From Luteibacter aegosomatis (GTDB lineage: Bacteria; Pseudomonadota; Gammaproteobacteria; Xanthomonadales; Rhodanobacteraceae): a stretch of DNA of 64,000 bases. The stretch is taken from assembly GCF_023078455.1 (NCBI RefSeq), contig NZ_CP095740.1, positions 310,001 through 374,000 on the forward strand, in the 5' to 3' direction. Below, in pieces: positions 1 through 13,164 of the stretch (the stretch's first letter is position 1; each line of letters starts with the position of its first letter). The notes beneath the pieces are model-generated. The model did not search any database. It was not told the origin of the DNA and worked only from the letters and a program-made list of their open reading frames with translations. The translations under genes were made by a program, and so were the position numbers.

Positions 1-1
1 G

Positions 2-172
2 GCGGGAGCAACGTTCGCGCGGTTCCTCGTGGGCATGATCCTTCGTTGGATCATCCTCATCGGTGGACTGGCTCTCATCCTGGTTCAATGGAAGCTGCCA
101 CCCTTACCCGCCTTGGTGGGCCTGGTGGCGGGCTACGCGGTCAACGTATTTGCATTCAGATTCAAGGGTTGA
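2..172 (+). CDS. atpI: ATP synthase subunit I, C-terminal part (partial)
   Basis: The frame is open from base 2 and ends at TGA 170-172, three bases before atpB, so only the last 56 residues are in the window. They form two hydrophobic segments (around FLVGMILRWIILIGGLALIL and ALVGLVAGYAVNVFAF) separated by a short loop with QWKLPPLP. A short hydrophobic protein ahead of atpB in an atp operon is characteristic of AtpI, the membrane protein thought to help assemble the subunit c ring. The identification rests on position and hydrophobicity rather than on a sharp motif. Confidence 0.8.
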   Translation, partial: AGATFARFLVGMILRWIILIGGLALILVQWKLPPLPALVGLVAGYAVNVFAFRFKG

Positions 173-1015
<843 letters not shown>

Positions 1016-1075
1016 CTCACCGCACCGACGTTCCACCCCTTTTCAGTTCGTTTTCTTTTCAACCTTTCGCTCTAG

Positions 1076-1381
<306 letters not shown>

Positions 1382-1397
1382 GAAACCGTTCGTTCCG

Positions 1398-1424
1398 CCG
1401 CCGTGACGCCAGGCGTCACGGCGG
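1398..1424 (+). other. atpE-atpF intercistronic hairpin
   Basis: A 13-base arm (CCGCCGTGACGCC, 1398-1410) is followed by one base and its exact reverse complement (1412-1424). The realistic fold is a 12-bp GC-rich stem with a 3-base loop. No run of T follows, so it is unlikely to be an efficient intrinsic terminator. It sits where extra stability of upstream atpE mRNA would help supply the many c subunits; that role is inference. Confidence 0.6.
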
Positions 1425-1463
1425 TCGTCTGTACACAAGCGTTCGGAGTCTTTCGGAGAGATC

Positions 1464-1934
1464 ATGGAAATCAACATGACCTTCCTGGGCCAGATGATCT
1501 CTTTTGCGATCCTGGTCTGGTTCACCACCAAATTCATCTGGCCCCAGCTCAACGGTGCCATCGAAGAGCGCCAGAAGAAGGTGGCCGAGGGTCTGGCCGC
1601 CGCCGAGCGCGCGCGTGCCGAGCTCAAGGATGCCGACGCCAAGGTCGCCACCGAGATCAAGCAGGCGCGCCAGCAGTCCACCGAGATCATCGATCGCGCA
1701 CAGGCCCAGGCCAACGCCATCATCGAGAAGGCTCGCGTGGAAGCCACCGAGGAAATCAACCGTCTGAAGGCGCAGGCCCAGGACGAGATCGCCTCCATGG
1801 CCCAGCGTGCGCGTGAACAGCTGCGTGAGCAGGTGGGCAAGCTCGCCGTGCAGGGTGCCGAGAAGATCGTGCAGCGTGAAATCGATCCGGCGGCCCACAA
1901 GGCGCTGCTCGACCAGCTCGCCGCCGAGATCTGA
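1464..1934 (+). CDS. atpF: F0F1 ATP synthase subunit b
   Basis: Peripheral stalk subunit b, 156 aa: one N-terminal membrane helix (about residues 7-28, [20 protein letters not shown]) followed by a long charged helix rich in Ala, Glu, Lys and Arg with coiled-coil character. That layout and length match the E. coli subunit (156 aa). GGAGAG precedes the ATG by four bases. An internal ATG four codons in is a possible alternative start. Its stop lies two bases before atpH. Confidence 0.96.
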   Translation: MEINMTFLGQMISFAILVWFTTKFIWPQLNGAIEERQKKVAEGLAAAERARAELKDADAKVATEIKQARQQSTEIIDRAQAQANAIIEKARVEATEEINRLKAQAQDEIASMAQRAREQLREQVGKLAVQGAEKIVQREIDPAAHKALLDQLAAEI

Positions 1935-1936
1935 TC

Positions 1937-2470
1937 ATGGCCCAGGCGCTCACCCTCGCCCGTCCCTACGCGCGCGCCGCCTTCGAGGTGGCGCACGCGT
2001 CGGGTGCGCTCGCCGACTGGTCGGCGGCGCTCAACTTCGCCGCCGCGATCGCCGCCGACCCCCAGGTCGCCGGCCTCGGCAACGATCCGCGCGTGCTGCC
2101 GTCGCAGCTCGTGGCGATCCATCTTCCGCAAGGCATGGCCGCCGATGCACCGTTCGCCCGCTTCCTCGACGAAGTGGCCGAGAACGGCCGCATGGCGCTC
2201 CTGCCTGACATCGCCGCGCTCTACGACCAGTACAAGCTGGAGTCCGAGTCGACCCTGAAGGTCAAGGTCACGAGCGCGCTCGATCTCGACGCCGCCCAGG
2301 CGGAGCAGCTTCGCGCCTCGCTGAAGCGCCGCTTCAAGCGCGAGATCGAACTGGATACGCACGTCGATCCGACGTTGCTCGGCGGTGTCGTCATCGACAC
2401 GGGCGAGCAGGTCATCGACGGTTCGGCGCGAGGCCGCCTGCAACGGCTGGCCGGCGCGCTGACGCACTGA
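1937..2470 (+). CDS. atpH: F0F1 ATP synthase subunit delta
   Basis: Delta subunit, 177 aa, which clamps the peripheral stalk to the top of the F1 head. It begins [19 protein letters not shown], the typical helical N-terminus of the OSCP/delta family. The C-terminal part carries the family pattern [21 protein letters not shown]. It starts two bases after atpF, with its ribosome site inside the end of atpF. Confidence 0.96.
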   Translation: MAQALTLARPYARAAFEVAHASGALADWSAALNFAAAIAADPQVAGLGNDPRVLPSQLVAIHLPQGMAADAPFARFLDEVAENGRMALLPDIAALYDQYKLESESTLKVKVTSALDLDAAQAEQLRASLKRRFKREIELDTHVDPTLLGGVVIDTGEQVIDGSARGRLQRLAGALTH

Positions 2471-2525
2471 TACGAGATTCTCATACCACCGGGTGCCGCT
2501 AGCGGCGCAACCCAAGGAACCGACC

Positions 2526-4076
<1,551 letters not shown>

Positions 4077-4087
4077 GCGATACCCAC

Positions 4088-4107
4088 GCGGGGCGGCGCC
4101 GCCGCCC
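4088..4107 (+). other. atpA-atpG intercistronic palindrome
   Basis: A 20-base perfect palindrome (GCGGGGCGGC followed by its reverse complement) begins 11 bases after the atpA stop. It can form a seven-pair GC stem with a six-base loop. No T-run follows, so it looks like an mRNA-stability or processing hairpin rather than a terminator; the role is inferred. Confidence 0.5.
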
Positions 4108-4138
4108 CGCAGCGTCACCCTTTACAGACGAGTAAGCC

Positions 4139-6533
<2,395 letters not shown>

Positions 6534-6575
6534 GCGCCTTTTTCGTCCCCTCCCTTACTTCACGGAACCAAGCCC

Positions 6576-7001
6576 ATGACCCATACCATCCGCGTCGACA
6601 TCGTCAGCGCCGAAGCCGAGATCTTCTCCGGCGAAGCCACGCTCGTGGTCGCCACCGGTGAGCTTGGCGAGCTGGGCATCGCGCCGCGTCACGCTCCGCT
6701 GATCACCCGCCTGAAGCCCGGCCACGTCGACGTGGTGGGCAGCAACGGCGACCGCCAGCAGTTCTACGTCTCCGGCGGCATCCTCGAGGTGCAGCCGCAG
6801 GTGGTCACCATCCTCGCCGACACGGCCGCCCGCGCGGCCGATCTCGACGAGGCGGCCGCCCTGAAGGCGAAGGAAGAAGCCGAGGCCGCCCTGGCCAACC
6901 GCGGCGAGCAACTCGACGTGGCCGAGGCCCAGGCCAAGCTGGCCGAGGCCCTCGCCCAGCTCCAGGCCCTGGAGCGCATGCGAAAGACGCTCAAGCACTG
7001 A
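6576..7001 (+). CDS. atpC: F0F1 ATP synthase subunit epsilon
   Basis: Epsilon subunit, 141 aa, which links gamma to the c ring and can inhibit ATP hydrolysis. The N-terminal beta sandwich begins [19 protein letters not shown] and contains [19 protein letters not shown]. The C-terminal Ala/Glu-rich helices (from about residue 88) are complete, so the inhibitory hairpin is present. It is the last gene of the operon; the stop is followed within 12 bases by a strong terminator. Confidence 0.97.
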   Translation: MTHTIRVDIVSAEAEIFSGEATLVVATGELGELGIAPRHAPLITRLKPGHVDVVGSNGDRQQFYVSGGILEVQPQVVTILADTAARAADLDEAAALKAKEEAEAALANRGEQLDVAEAQAKLAEALAQLQALERMRKTLKH

Positions 7002-7009
7002 GTCCCCCG

Positions 7010-7035
7010 AAAAACCCCGCTACGGCGGGGTTTTT
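7010..7035 (+). terminator. Rho-independent terminator of the atp operon
   Basis: The arm AAAAACCCCGC (7010-7020), a TACG loop and the exact reverse complement ending in TTTTT (7025-7035) form an 11-bp stem with a T tract, placed just after atpC. This is the clearest intrinsic terminator in the window. Confidence 0.92.
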
Positions 7036-7056
7036 CATGCCCGGTCGGCGGGGCAT

Positions 7057-7135
7057 GGTGGGAGCGGACCCTGTCCGCGAACGCTCTACCTCACCTATGG
7101 CGACTGAGGGTTCGCGGACAGGGTCCGCTCCCACC
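7057..7135. repeat. Intergenic inverted repeat, family 1, copy A
   Basis: Two exactly complementary 25-base arms (7057-7081 and 7111-7135) flank a 29-base spacer. The arm core GGAGCGGACCCTGTCCGCG recurs at 9753, 22249, 36564 and 45066. The first in-frame start codons of the neighbouring reading frame fall inside this element and are spurious. Confidence 0.9.
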
Positions 7136-7213
7136 CGAATTTCCCGCCCCTTCCCACCCAGGGCTGATCGGCTTTCATCTATTCATGATCCCGTGGCCTT
7201 CACACTGGGAAGC

Positions 7214-8290
7214 ATGCACGTTCGTTATCGCCGCAGCCTCTGGATCCTCCTGATCGTCGCCGCCGTGCTGGTGGCCGCGCGCGTGGCCCTGCCCTACGTG
7301 GTACTCGACCAGCTCAACGGCCGCCTCGCCCGCATGGGGTCGTACACCGGCCACATCGACGACATCGACATCCATCTGTGGCGTGGCGCCTATTCGCTGG
7401 ATGCGCTGAAGATCGTCAAGGTCGACGGCAAGGTGCCCGTGCCCCTGTTCGAGGCACCGCGTACCGACATCGCTCTGAGCTGGCGTGCCCTGGCCAAGGG
7501 GCGCCTGCGCGGCAAGGTCGATTTCTTCCACCCCGTGCTGAACTTCGTCGACGGCCGGGGCGAGGGGGATACGCAGACCGGTAAAGGCGTGGACTGGCGC
7601 GAACAACTGCGCGCCATCGTGCCGACCCGCATCGACGAACTGAACGTCGTCGGCGGCACGGTCACGTTCCACAACTTCGTCTCCAGTCCCAAGGTGGACC
7701 TGAAGATGACCGACGTCGACGGGCAGGCCACCAACCTCACCAACGTGCAGCGGGAAGGAGGCTCGCGCGTGGCGCACCTGCGCGTCACGGCCAAGGTGCT
7801 GGGCGATGCGCCGCTCCAGGCGCGCGCCGAATTCGACCCGCTCGAGCGGCTGGGCGATTTCCGCTACGAACTCACCGTGCGCAACATCAAGCTGGTGAAG
7901 GCCAACGACCTGGTGAGGGCGTACTCCGGCCTCGATTTCGCCGGCGGCGAAGGCGACTTCATCATGGAACTGCAGGCCAAGGACCGGCGTCTCGACGGCT
8001 ACGCCAAGCCGCTGTTCCATGGCCTGAAGATCTTTAGTTGGAAACAGGACGTCGAGCAGGACAAGAAGGGGCCACTCAAGATCGCCTACGAGGCGGTCGC
8101 CGAAGGCGTGTCGAAGCTCTTCAAGAACCAGGCAAAGGACCAGTTCGCCACGCGAGTTCCGATCTCCGGAAGCATCGACGACCGCAACATGTCCGCGGGC
8201 GAAGCCATCCTCGGCGTACTGCGCAACGCCTTCGTGGAAGCCTACAAGCCCAACCTCGAACACCTGACCGAACGGCCGAAGGACGAGTGA
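7214..8290 (+). CDS. DUF748-like periplasmic/membrane-anchored protein
   Basis: Predicted 358-aa protein with one N-terminal membrane segment (about residues 7-28, RSLWILLIVAAVLVAARVAL) and a long exported part. The phrases YVVLDQLNGRLARMGSYTGHIDDIDIHLWRGAY and the middle part resemble DUF748/AsmA-type envelope proteins, whose exact job is unsettled (they may take part in lipid transport between membranes). I chose the ATG at 7214, preceded by GGGAAG, because longer starts run through the inverted repeat. It stands alone between the atp terminator and glmU. Confidence 0.7.
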   Translation: MHVRYRRSLWILLIVAAVLVAARVALPYVVLDQLNGRLARMGSYTGHIDDIDIHLWRGAYSLDALKIVKVDGKVPVPLFEAPRTDIALSWRALAKGRLRGKVDFFHPVLNFVDGRGEGDTQTGKGVDWREQLRAIVPTRIDELNVVGGTVTFHNFVSSPKVDLKMTDVDGQATNLTNVQREGGSRVAHLRVTAKVLGDAPLQARAEFDPLERLGDFRYELTVRNIKLVKANDLVRAYSGLDFAGGEGDFIMELQAKDRRLDGYAKPLFHGLKIFSWKQDVEQDKKGPLKIAYEAVAEGVSKLFKNQAKDQFATRVPISGSIDDRNMSAGEAILGVLRNAFVEAYKPNLEHLTERPKDE

Positions 8291-8368
8291 CCTGTCCGTC
8301 GGTCGACTTGGCATCGGCCCCCGAAACGCGCGACAGTTCGCCCCACGTTTTTCCACGACTCGATCTCC

Positions 8369-9748
8369 ATGACCGCTGAACCGTTGCACGTCCTGATCCT
8401 CGCCGCCGGCGAGGGCAAGCGCATGAAGTCGTCCCGCGCCAAGGTGCTGATGCCCCTGGCCGGGCGTCCCTTGCTGGCCCACGTGATCGCCGCGGCTCGC
8501 CGGTTGGGCCCGGCGGGCATCCACGTGGTCTACGGCCACAACGGCCAGCAGGTGCGCGATGCCTTCGCCGACGACGACTCGCTGGGCTGGATCGAGCAGA
8601 CCGAGCGCCTGGGCACCGGCCACGCCGTGCGCACGGCCCTGGAGGCCATGCGGGCGCGGGGGCAGCTCGAAGGGCGCGTCCTGGTGCTCTACGGCGACGT
8701 GCCGCTGATCCGCGCCGAAACACTCGGCCGGCTTGCCCATGGGACCGAGGCGCTTGCCATGCTGGCCACCCGCGTGGACGATCCCAAGGGCTATGGCCGC
8801 GTCGTGCTCGACGCCGCAGGCAAGGTGCGCCAGATCGTCGAGGAAAAGGACGCCGGCGCGGCGGAAAAGGCCATCGACCTCGTCAACACGGGCATCGTTT
8901 GCGGCCAGGCCGAACAGTTGCTGGCCTGGACGAGCCGCCTCGGCAACGCGAACGCACAGGGGGAGTATTACCTCACCGACATCTTCGCCATGGCGTCCGA
9001 CGAAGGTGCGCCCGCCGCCTGCGTCGATGGGGATCCCGTGGAAGCGTCCGGTGCCAACGATCCCTGGCAGCTCGCCGAACTGGAAGCCTTCCACCGCCAG
9101 CGCATGGCGCGCGAACTCGCCCTCGCCGGCGTGCGCATGGCCGATCCCGCGCGCCTGGACGTGCGGGGGACGGTAACGACGGGGCGCGACGTCGAACTCG
9201 ACGTCGACGTGATCCTCGAGGGCGACGTCGCGCTGGGTGACGAGGTGCGCATCGGCCCGTTCACGCGCGTGCGCAACGCGTCGCTCGCCGCGGGCACCGT
9301 GGTGCTCGCGCATTGCGACCTCGACGGCGTGGTCACGCATGGCCCGTGCACCATCGGGCCGTTCGCGCGCCTGCGTCCCGGCACCGACCTGGCCGAGGGC
9401 GTGCACATCGGCAACTTCGTGGAAACCAAGAACGCGCGCATCGCCGAGGGCTCCAAGGCCAACCATCTGTCCTATCTCGGCGACGCCGTGATCGGCCGCA
9501 AGGTGAACATCGGCGCGGGCACGATCACCTGCAATTACGACGGGGTGAACAAGAGCCGCACCACCATCGGCGACGACGTGTTCGTCGGTTCCAACAGCGC
9601 GCTGGTGGCGCCGGTGACGCTGCACGACGGCTCCACCATCGGCGCGGGTTCGGTGATCACGCGCGACGCGCCGGCAGGCGCGCTGACGCTCGCCCGGGCG
9701 CGACAGGCCACGATGGAAGGCTGGCATCGGCCGACGAAGAAGTCCTGA
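8369..9748 (+). CDS. glmU: Bifunctional UDP-N-acetylglucosamine pyrophosphorylase / glucosamine-1-phosphate N-acetyltransferase
   Basis: 459 aa. Makes UDP-GlcNAc for peptidoglycan and lipopolysaccharide. The N-terminal nucleotidyltransferase motif [17 protein letters not shown] is at residues 11-27, with YGDVPLI as the metal-binding region. From about residue 255 the sequence turns into left-handed beta-helix hexapeptides, ending with [21 protein letters not shown] and GAGSVIT segments that bind acetyl-CoA. Length matches the family. The atp-glmU order is the same as in E. coli. Confidence 0.97.
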   Translation: MTAEPLHVLILAAGEGKRMKSSRAKVLMPLAGRPLLAHVIAAARRLGPAGIHVVYGHNGQQVRDAFADDDSLGWIEQTERLGTGHAVRTALEAMRARGQLEGRVLVLYGDVPLIRAETLGRLAHGTEALAMLATRVDDPKGYGRVVLDAAGKVRQIVEEKDAGAAEKAIDLVNTGIVCGQAEQLLAWTSRLGNANAQGEYYLTDIFAMASDEGAPAACVDGDPVEASGANDPWQLAELEAFHRQRMARELALAGVRMADPARLDVRGTVTTGRDVELDVDVILEGDVALGDEVRIGPFTRVRNASLAAGTVVLAHCDLDGVVTHGPCTIGPFARLRPGTDLAEGVHIGNFVETKNARIAEGSKANHLSYLGDAVIGRKVNIGAGTITCNYDGVNKSRTTIGDDVFVGSNSALVAPVTLHDGSTIGAGSVITRDAPAGALTLARARQATMEGWHRPTKKS

Positions 9749-9752
9749 AGCA

Positions 9753-9826
9753 TTCGCGGCTAGGGTCCGCTCCCACCCTTTGGTAGCTGACCCGCTACCG
9801 GGGGGGGGAGCGGACCCTGTTCGCGA
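9753..9826. repeat. Intergenic inverted repeat, family 1, copy B
   Basis: Imperfect copy between glmU and the chorismatase. Outer arms TTCGCGGCTAGGGTCCGCTC and GAGCGGACCCTGTTCGCGA pair with two mismatches, and an inner GGTAGC...GCTACC pairs perfectly. A run of nine G disrupts the right arm. It lies between two convergent genes and could also serve as their shared transcript end. Confidence 0.8.
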
Positions 9827-9831
9827 CGGGC

Positions 9832-10866
9832 CTAGCGATAACGCCAGCCGTCGATCTCCACCAGCAGTTCCGATCGGCAGATATCGCCGTGCACCACGAT
9901 CAAGGGTGCCTCCGGCCATCGCGCGGCCGCGAACGCGCGCACCGCGTCGGCATGTTCCGGATGGCGCACGTAGGCCTTCAGCGGCGCCCTCGCGTCGAAA
10001 CCCGACGGCATGCCGCCCGCGTCCAACAGCGCATCGAGGTTGCGCGCCGTTTCTTCCAACTGCGCAACGATGTCGCCGACGTGCGCCGACGCATGCCCGA
10101 CCACGGCGGCGGTACCGGAGATCGCCAGCACGTCATCCTCGGGCAATAGCGTGGCCCGGGCGAAACTGGGCGGCGTGCGACCGTATTGTCGCGGATAACG
10201 CCAGGCGCTCACCTGGCGAGGATTTTCCACGCGCGTACCGGGCCGGTCGGTGGCCAGAAGATAAACCTGAAGCCATCCGCCGGTGCCATGGTGGCCGATG
10301 GCGGTGGCCGCCGGGAATCCCTGCGCGAAGATCTCCCCCATGCCACGGATGCGACCGGTGCAGAAATGCTTGTAGCGCTCGTCGTCGCCCTCGCCGTCGT
10401 TGATCGCGCCCAGGTAGTTCCAGATGCGTTGCACGTGGCATTCGGCGGAAGCCGCGACCAGGCGCGACAAGGCCTCGTACGCATGGGCGGCGGCCTGTTC
10501 GAGACCGCCATGGTCGTCCTCGCGAACGTCGATGGCCGCGAACAGCCAGCCGCCGCCACGCGACCAGCGGAGCCCGCCGTCGCGGCCGTGGCGGACGGGC
10601 CCGTCGACGAGCCAGACCTCGTCGAGCGACGTGTCGAGGCTGGCGAACGGCACATGGAGCACGCGGGCATCGTCGGGCGACGGCGAGGTCGAAAACCGGA
10701 GCAGGGCCAAGGTGCCGTTCCCCGGGGCGTCGCCCGTGGGCCGGTAGCCGATCCGGGGCGAGGGCGGGGCGGAGGTGGGCGCGGGCTCGCGCATGTCACG
10801 ACCTGGCGGCATCGTGGGTTCCTGACGGTACGAAGCCACATGATAGCTTTCCCGTGTCAGCGTCAT
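9832..10866 (-). CDS. xanB2: XanB2-like chorismatase / 3-hydroxybenzoate synthase
   Basis: 344 aa, similar in overall pattern to the pteridine-dependent-deoxygenase-like chorismatases (XanB2/Hyg5), which hydrolyse chorismate to 3- and/or 4-hydroxybenzoate. Recognisable segments are HVQRIWNYLGAINDGEGDDERYKHFCTGR in the first half and the RidA/YjgF-like C-terminal region ending IVVHGDICRSELLVEIDGW. In Xanthomonas this enzyme feeds xanthomonadin and ubiquinone. Here it is transcribed divergently from the pigment ACP gene, with about 130 bases between them. The start is uncertain: ATGs 18 and 24 codons in (MPPGRD, MREPAP) are plausible. Confidence 0.85.
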   Translation of the reverse strand: MTLTRESYHVASYRQEPTMPPGRDMREPAPTSAPPSPRIGYRPTGDAPGNGTLALLRFSTSPSPDDARVLHVPFASLDTSLDEVWLVDGPVRHGRDGGLRWSRGGGWLFAAIDVREDDHGGLEQAAAHAYEALSRLVAASAECHVQRIWNYLGAINDGEGDDERYKHFCTGRIRGMGEIFAQGFPAATAIGHHGTGGWLQVYLLATDRPGTRVENPRQVSAWRYPRQYGRTPPSFARATLLPEDDVLAISGTAAVVGHASAHVGDIVAQLEETARNLDALLDAGGMPSGFDARAPLKAYVRHPEHADAVRAFAAARWPEAPLIVVHGDICRSELLVEIDGWRYR

Positions 10867-10930
10867 GTGGGCATCCGCGTGGGCGCTTCACGTGCCTGAA
10901 TGCCCGGCGACCGGGGCGTCCAGGCGCCTG

Positions 10931-10939
10931 TGTTACACT
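10931..10939 (+). promoter_or_regulatory. Possible extended -10 promoter element for the pigment ACP operon
   Basis: TGTTACACT in the chorismatase-ACP divergent gap resembles an extended -10 (TGn TACACT, four of six to TATAAT). No convincing -35 is visible 17 bases upstream. It lies 56 bases before the ACP start. Confidence 0.3.
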
Positions 10940-10994
10940 CCGCGGCCGCTGCCATCCGGGGGGAGGCAGGCATATCCAGCACCTGGAAATACCG

Positions 10995-11267
10995 ATGGCA
11001 ACGCAGACCGCAGCACAGAACGAACTCGCACAACTTATCGTCACCAGCCTCAACCTCGAAACGGTCAAGCCTGAAGACATCGACCCGGACGCCCCGTTGT
11101 TCGGCGGCGACCTCGGCCTGGATTCGATCGACGCGCTGGAGATCGCCCTGGCCGTCTCCAAGCGTTACGGCTTCCAGCTGAAGTCGGACAATCCCGACAA
11201 CCGCACGATCTTCACGAACCTTCGGACGCTGTCCGAGCACATCGAACAGCACCGCGCGGCGGCCTGA
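10995..11267 (+). CDS. Acyl carrier protein of the aryl polyene pathway
   Basis: 90-aa carrier protein. The phosphopantetheine attachment site is S44 in GGDLGLDSIDALEIA, the classic DSL/DSI motif. It would carry the growing polyene chain built by the ketosynthase and hotdog enzymes of this locus. The ATG at 10995 has GGAA upstream; a longer in-frame start at 10854 would add a non-conserved stretch overlapping the divergent gene. It is the first gene of the plus-strand pigment operon. Confidence 0.88.
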   Translation: MATQTAAQNELAQLIVTSLNLETVKPEDIDPDAPLFGGDLGLDSIDALEIALAVSKRYGFQLKSDNPDNRTIFTNLRTLSEHIEQHRAAA

Positions 11268-11349
11268 TCGCCGTTCACGTCGCATTGCGCGCGGCATGGT
11301 TTGCTTGCCGGCAAACCCTGTCGCGAAGCCCCGCGCCCTGAGCCCGCCG

Positions 11350-11652
11350 ATGACCGACCCCACGCCCTTCGTCCGCGCCCTGCGCTTCGACGCCGCGCAT
11401 CCCAGCTTCGCCGGGCATTTTCCCGGTCGCCCCATCGTCGCCGGGGTGCTGCTGCTCGAGGCGGCGGCCGAGGCGCTACGCGAATGGCGTGGACAAGGCG
11501 TGGCACAGGTGGCCGATGCCAAGTTCCTCGCCCCCCTGCTACCCGGCGAAGAGGCCTCGTTGGAACTGGACATGGCCGACGACTCCCGCTGCCGCTTCGT
11601 CGTGCGGCGCGACGGCGAGGTGCTGGCCCGCGGCACGCTGGAGGCGGCATGA
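11350..11652 (+). CDS. FabA/FabZ-like 3-hydroxyacyl-ACP dehydratase
   Basis: 100-aa single hotdog domain. The sequence HPSFAGHFPGRPIVAGVLLLE carries the FabZ-type catalytic signature (H23 in GHFPGRP, with a glutamate further along at LLLE). In aryl polyene loci such small dehydratases introduce the double bonds. The ATG at 11350 gives a normal-looking N-terminus; the longer start at 11296 is not supported. Its stop overlaps the next start as ATGA, so translation is coupled. Confidence 0.82.
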   Translation: MTDPTPFVRALRFDAAHPSFAGHFPGRPIVAGVLLLEAAAEALREWRGQGVAQVADAKFLAPLLPGEEASLELDMADDSRCRFVVRRDGEVLARGTLEAA

Positions 11653-12596
11653 GCCACTGGCGGCAGCGTGAGGGCGGCGGCTGGTTCGCCATCTGGCTGA
11701 TCCGTTGCATCGCGCTGCGCTTCGGGCGTCGGGTCGCGCGCCTGCTGCTGTATCCCATCGCGGGGTATTTCTTCCTGCGCCGCGCCGACGAGCGGCTTGC
11801 CTCGCGGCTCTATCTCGAGCGCGTGCTCGACCGTCCCGTGACCTCGCGCGACGTGTTCCACCACATCCATCTGTTCGCCGCCACGTTGCTCGATCGCCTT
11901 TTCTTCCTCGCCCGCGGCGAGCGCGACTTCGTCGTCGAGGTGGAGGGCCTCGCCGAACTCGACCGGCATCTCGACGCCGGCAAGGGCGTGTTCCTGATCG
12001 GCTCGCACCAGGGCAGTTTCGAGGCCCTTCGCGCACTCAGCGCGCGCCGTCCCGACGTGGCCTTGCGCGTGGTGCTCGACAAGCAGAAGACCCCGGCGCT
12101 CACCGCCGTGCTCGAAGCCCTGGCGCCCGACGTGGGCGACGCCGTGATCGATGCCTCGCGGGGTGGCACCTCGGTAGCCCTGGCGATGGCCGAGGGCGCG
12201 TCCCAGGGTGCCATGCTGGCCCTGCTCGCCGACCGCGGGCATCCCGGCGAATCCTCGCGCATCGTGTCGTTCCTCGGCACCCCGGCACCGTTTCCGGTGG
12301 GGCCCTGGCTCCTCGCTTCGGCCCTGAAGATTCCGGTGATGGTATGCATGGGCCTGTATCTGGGCGGCAACCGCTACAAGCTGGTCTTCGAGCCTTTCGC
12401 CGAGAGCATCGACATACCCCGGGCCGGCCGGGCCGAGGTGCTCGATGCCGTGGTGGCGCGTTACGCGTCCCGGGTAGAGCACTATTGCCGCACGTATCCC
12501 TTCAACTGGTTCAATTTCTATGACTTCTGGCAAGAAATGGGCGCTGCTGACGGGCCTGCTGTTTCCGCTCACGTGCCTCGCCACTCCGACGCCTGA
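11649..12596 (+). CDS. LpxL/HtrB-type lysophospholipid or lipid A acyltransferase family protein
   Basis: 315 aa. It has an N-terminal hydrophobic segment (around FAIWLIRCIALRF and LLYPIAGYFFL) and the family pattern GSHQGSFEALRAL, where His and Glu form the acyltransferase HX4E dyad. It ends with RTYPFNWFNFYDFW, typical of these proteins. In aryl polyene clusters this enzyme is thought to attach the polyene to its lipid-like anchor. It overlaps the previous gene by four bases and the next gene by 77 bases, an unusually long overlap. Confidence 0.85.
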   Translation: MSHWRQREGGGWFAIWLIRCIALRFGRRVARLLLYPIAGYFFLRRADERLASRLYLERVLDRPVTSRDVFHHIHLFAATLLDRLFFLARGERDFVVEVEGLAELDRHLDAGKGVFLIGSHQGSFEALRALSARRPDVALRVVLDKQKTPALTAVLEALAPDVGDAVIDASRGGTSVALAMAEGASQGAMLALLADRGHPGESSRIVSFLGTPAPFPVGPWLLASALKIPVMVCMGLYLGGNRYKLVFEPFAESIDIPRAGRAEVLDAVVARYASRVEHYCRTYPFNWFNFYDFWQEMGAADGPAVSAHVPRHSDA

Positions 12597-13164
12597 CGCC
12601 GACGACGCCCACGCGCTCGTCGCCACGTTGCGCCGCCCCGCGCCCGCCCGCACGGCGTTCGCCGAAGCGCGCTTCATGCGCGTGCTCGACAAGCCGCTGG
12701 TGGTGTCCGGCGAACTGTCGTGGCTCGGCGGCGACCGCCTGGAACGGCGCGTCGACAAGCCCGCGAAGGAAACGGCGACCATCGCCGACGGCGAGGTCAC
12801 GCAAGCGCGCGAAGGCCGCAAGCCGCGCAGTTTTTCGCTCAAGCGCGCGCCGCAACTGAAACTGTTGCTCGACAGCTTCGTGGCCCTGCTCGGTGGCGAT
12901 GCGTCGCGACTGGGCGACGCCTTCGACGTATCGCTGGGACGCGACGCGGATCGATGGGCGCTCACGCTCACGCCCCGCGATACGCGGCTGGCCAAGCAGG
13001 TCGCCAGCCTCCAGGTCTACGGCAGCGGCGATACGCCGCGATGCTTGCGCATGAACGAGCCCGACGGCGACGTCTCCATCGATCTGCTCGGCGACCTCGC
13101 CGCGCACATGCCTGCCGAGCCGACCCGTGAGGGACTGGTCGCCCAGTGCGGCGGCGCGATGTGA
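12520..13164 (+). CDS. LolA-like outer-membrane lipoprotein carrier protein
   Basis: 214 aa with an N-terminal signal peptide (basic MTSGKKW then a hydrophobic core ending at LATP, about residue 22). The mature part has the LolA-family pattern FAEARFMRVLDKPLVVSGEL followed by LERRVDKP. LolA relatives in aryl polyene loci probably move the lipid-linked pigment across the periplasm. The start lies 77 bases inside the acyltransferase gene, but no later ATG preserves the signal peptide, so the overlap looks real. Confidence 0.8.
   Translation: MTSGKKWALLTGLLFPLTCLATPTPDADDAHALVATLRRPAPARTAFAEARFMRVLDKPLVVSGELSWLGGDRLERRVDKPAKETATIADGEVTQAREGRKPRSFSLKRAPQLKLLLDSFVALLGGDASRLGDAFDVSLGRDADRWALTLTPRDTRLAKQVASLQVYGSGDTPRCLRMNEPDGDVSIDLLGDLAAHMPAEPTREGLVAQCGGAM

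Noticed and set aside
2493..2525. Longer atpA start at a GTG
   Set aside because: The ATG at 2526 has AAGGAA at the right distance and gives the conserved N-terminus.
9796..9809. Run of nine G after glmU as a regulatory feature
   Set aside because: It lies inside a degenerate family-1 repeat arm, and a sequencing-length error in the homopolymer is also possible.
7175..9919. A 914-codon open frame on the minus strand opposite the DUF748 gene and glmU
   Set aside because: High GC removes stop codons from antisense frames. The translation is Arg/His/Gly-rich and resembles no protein, while glmU on the plus strand is certain.
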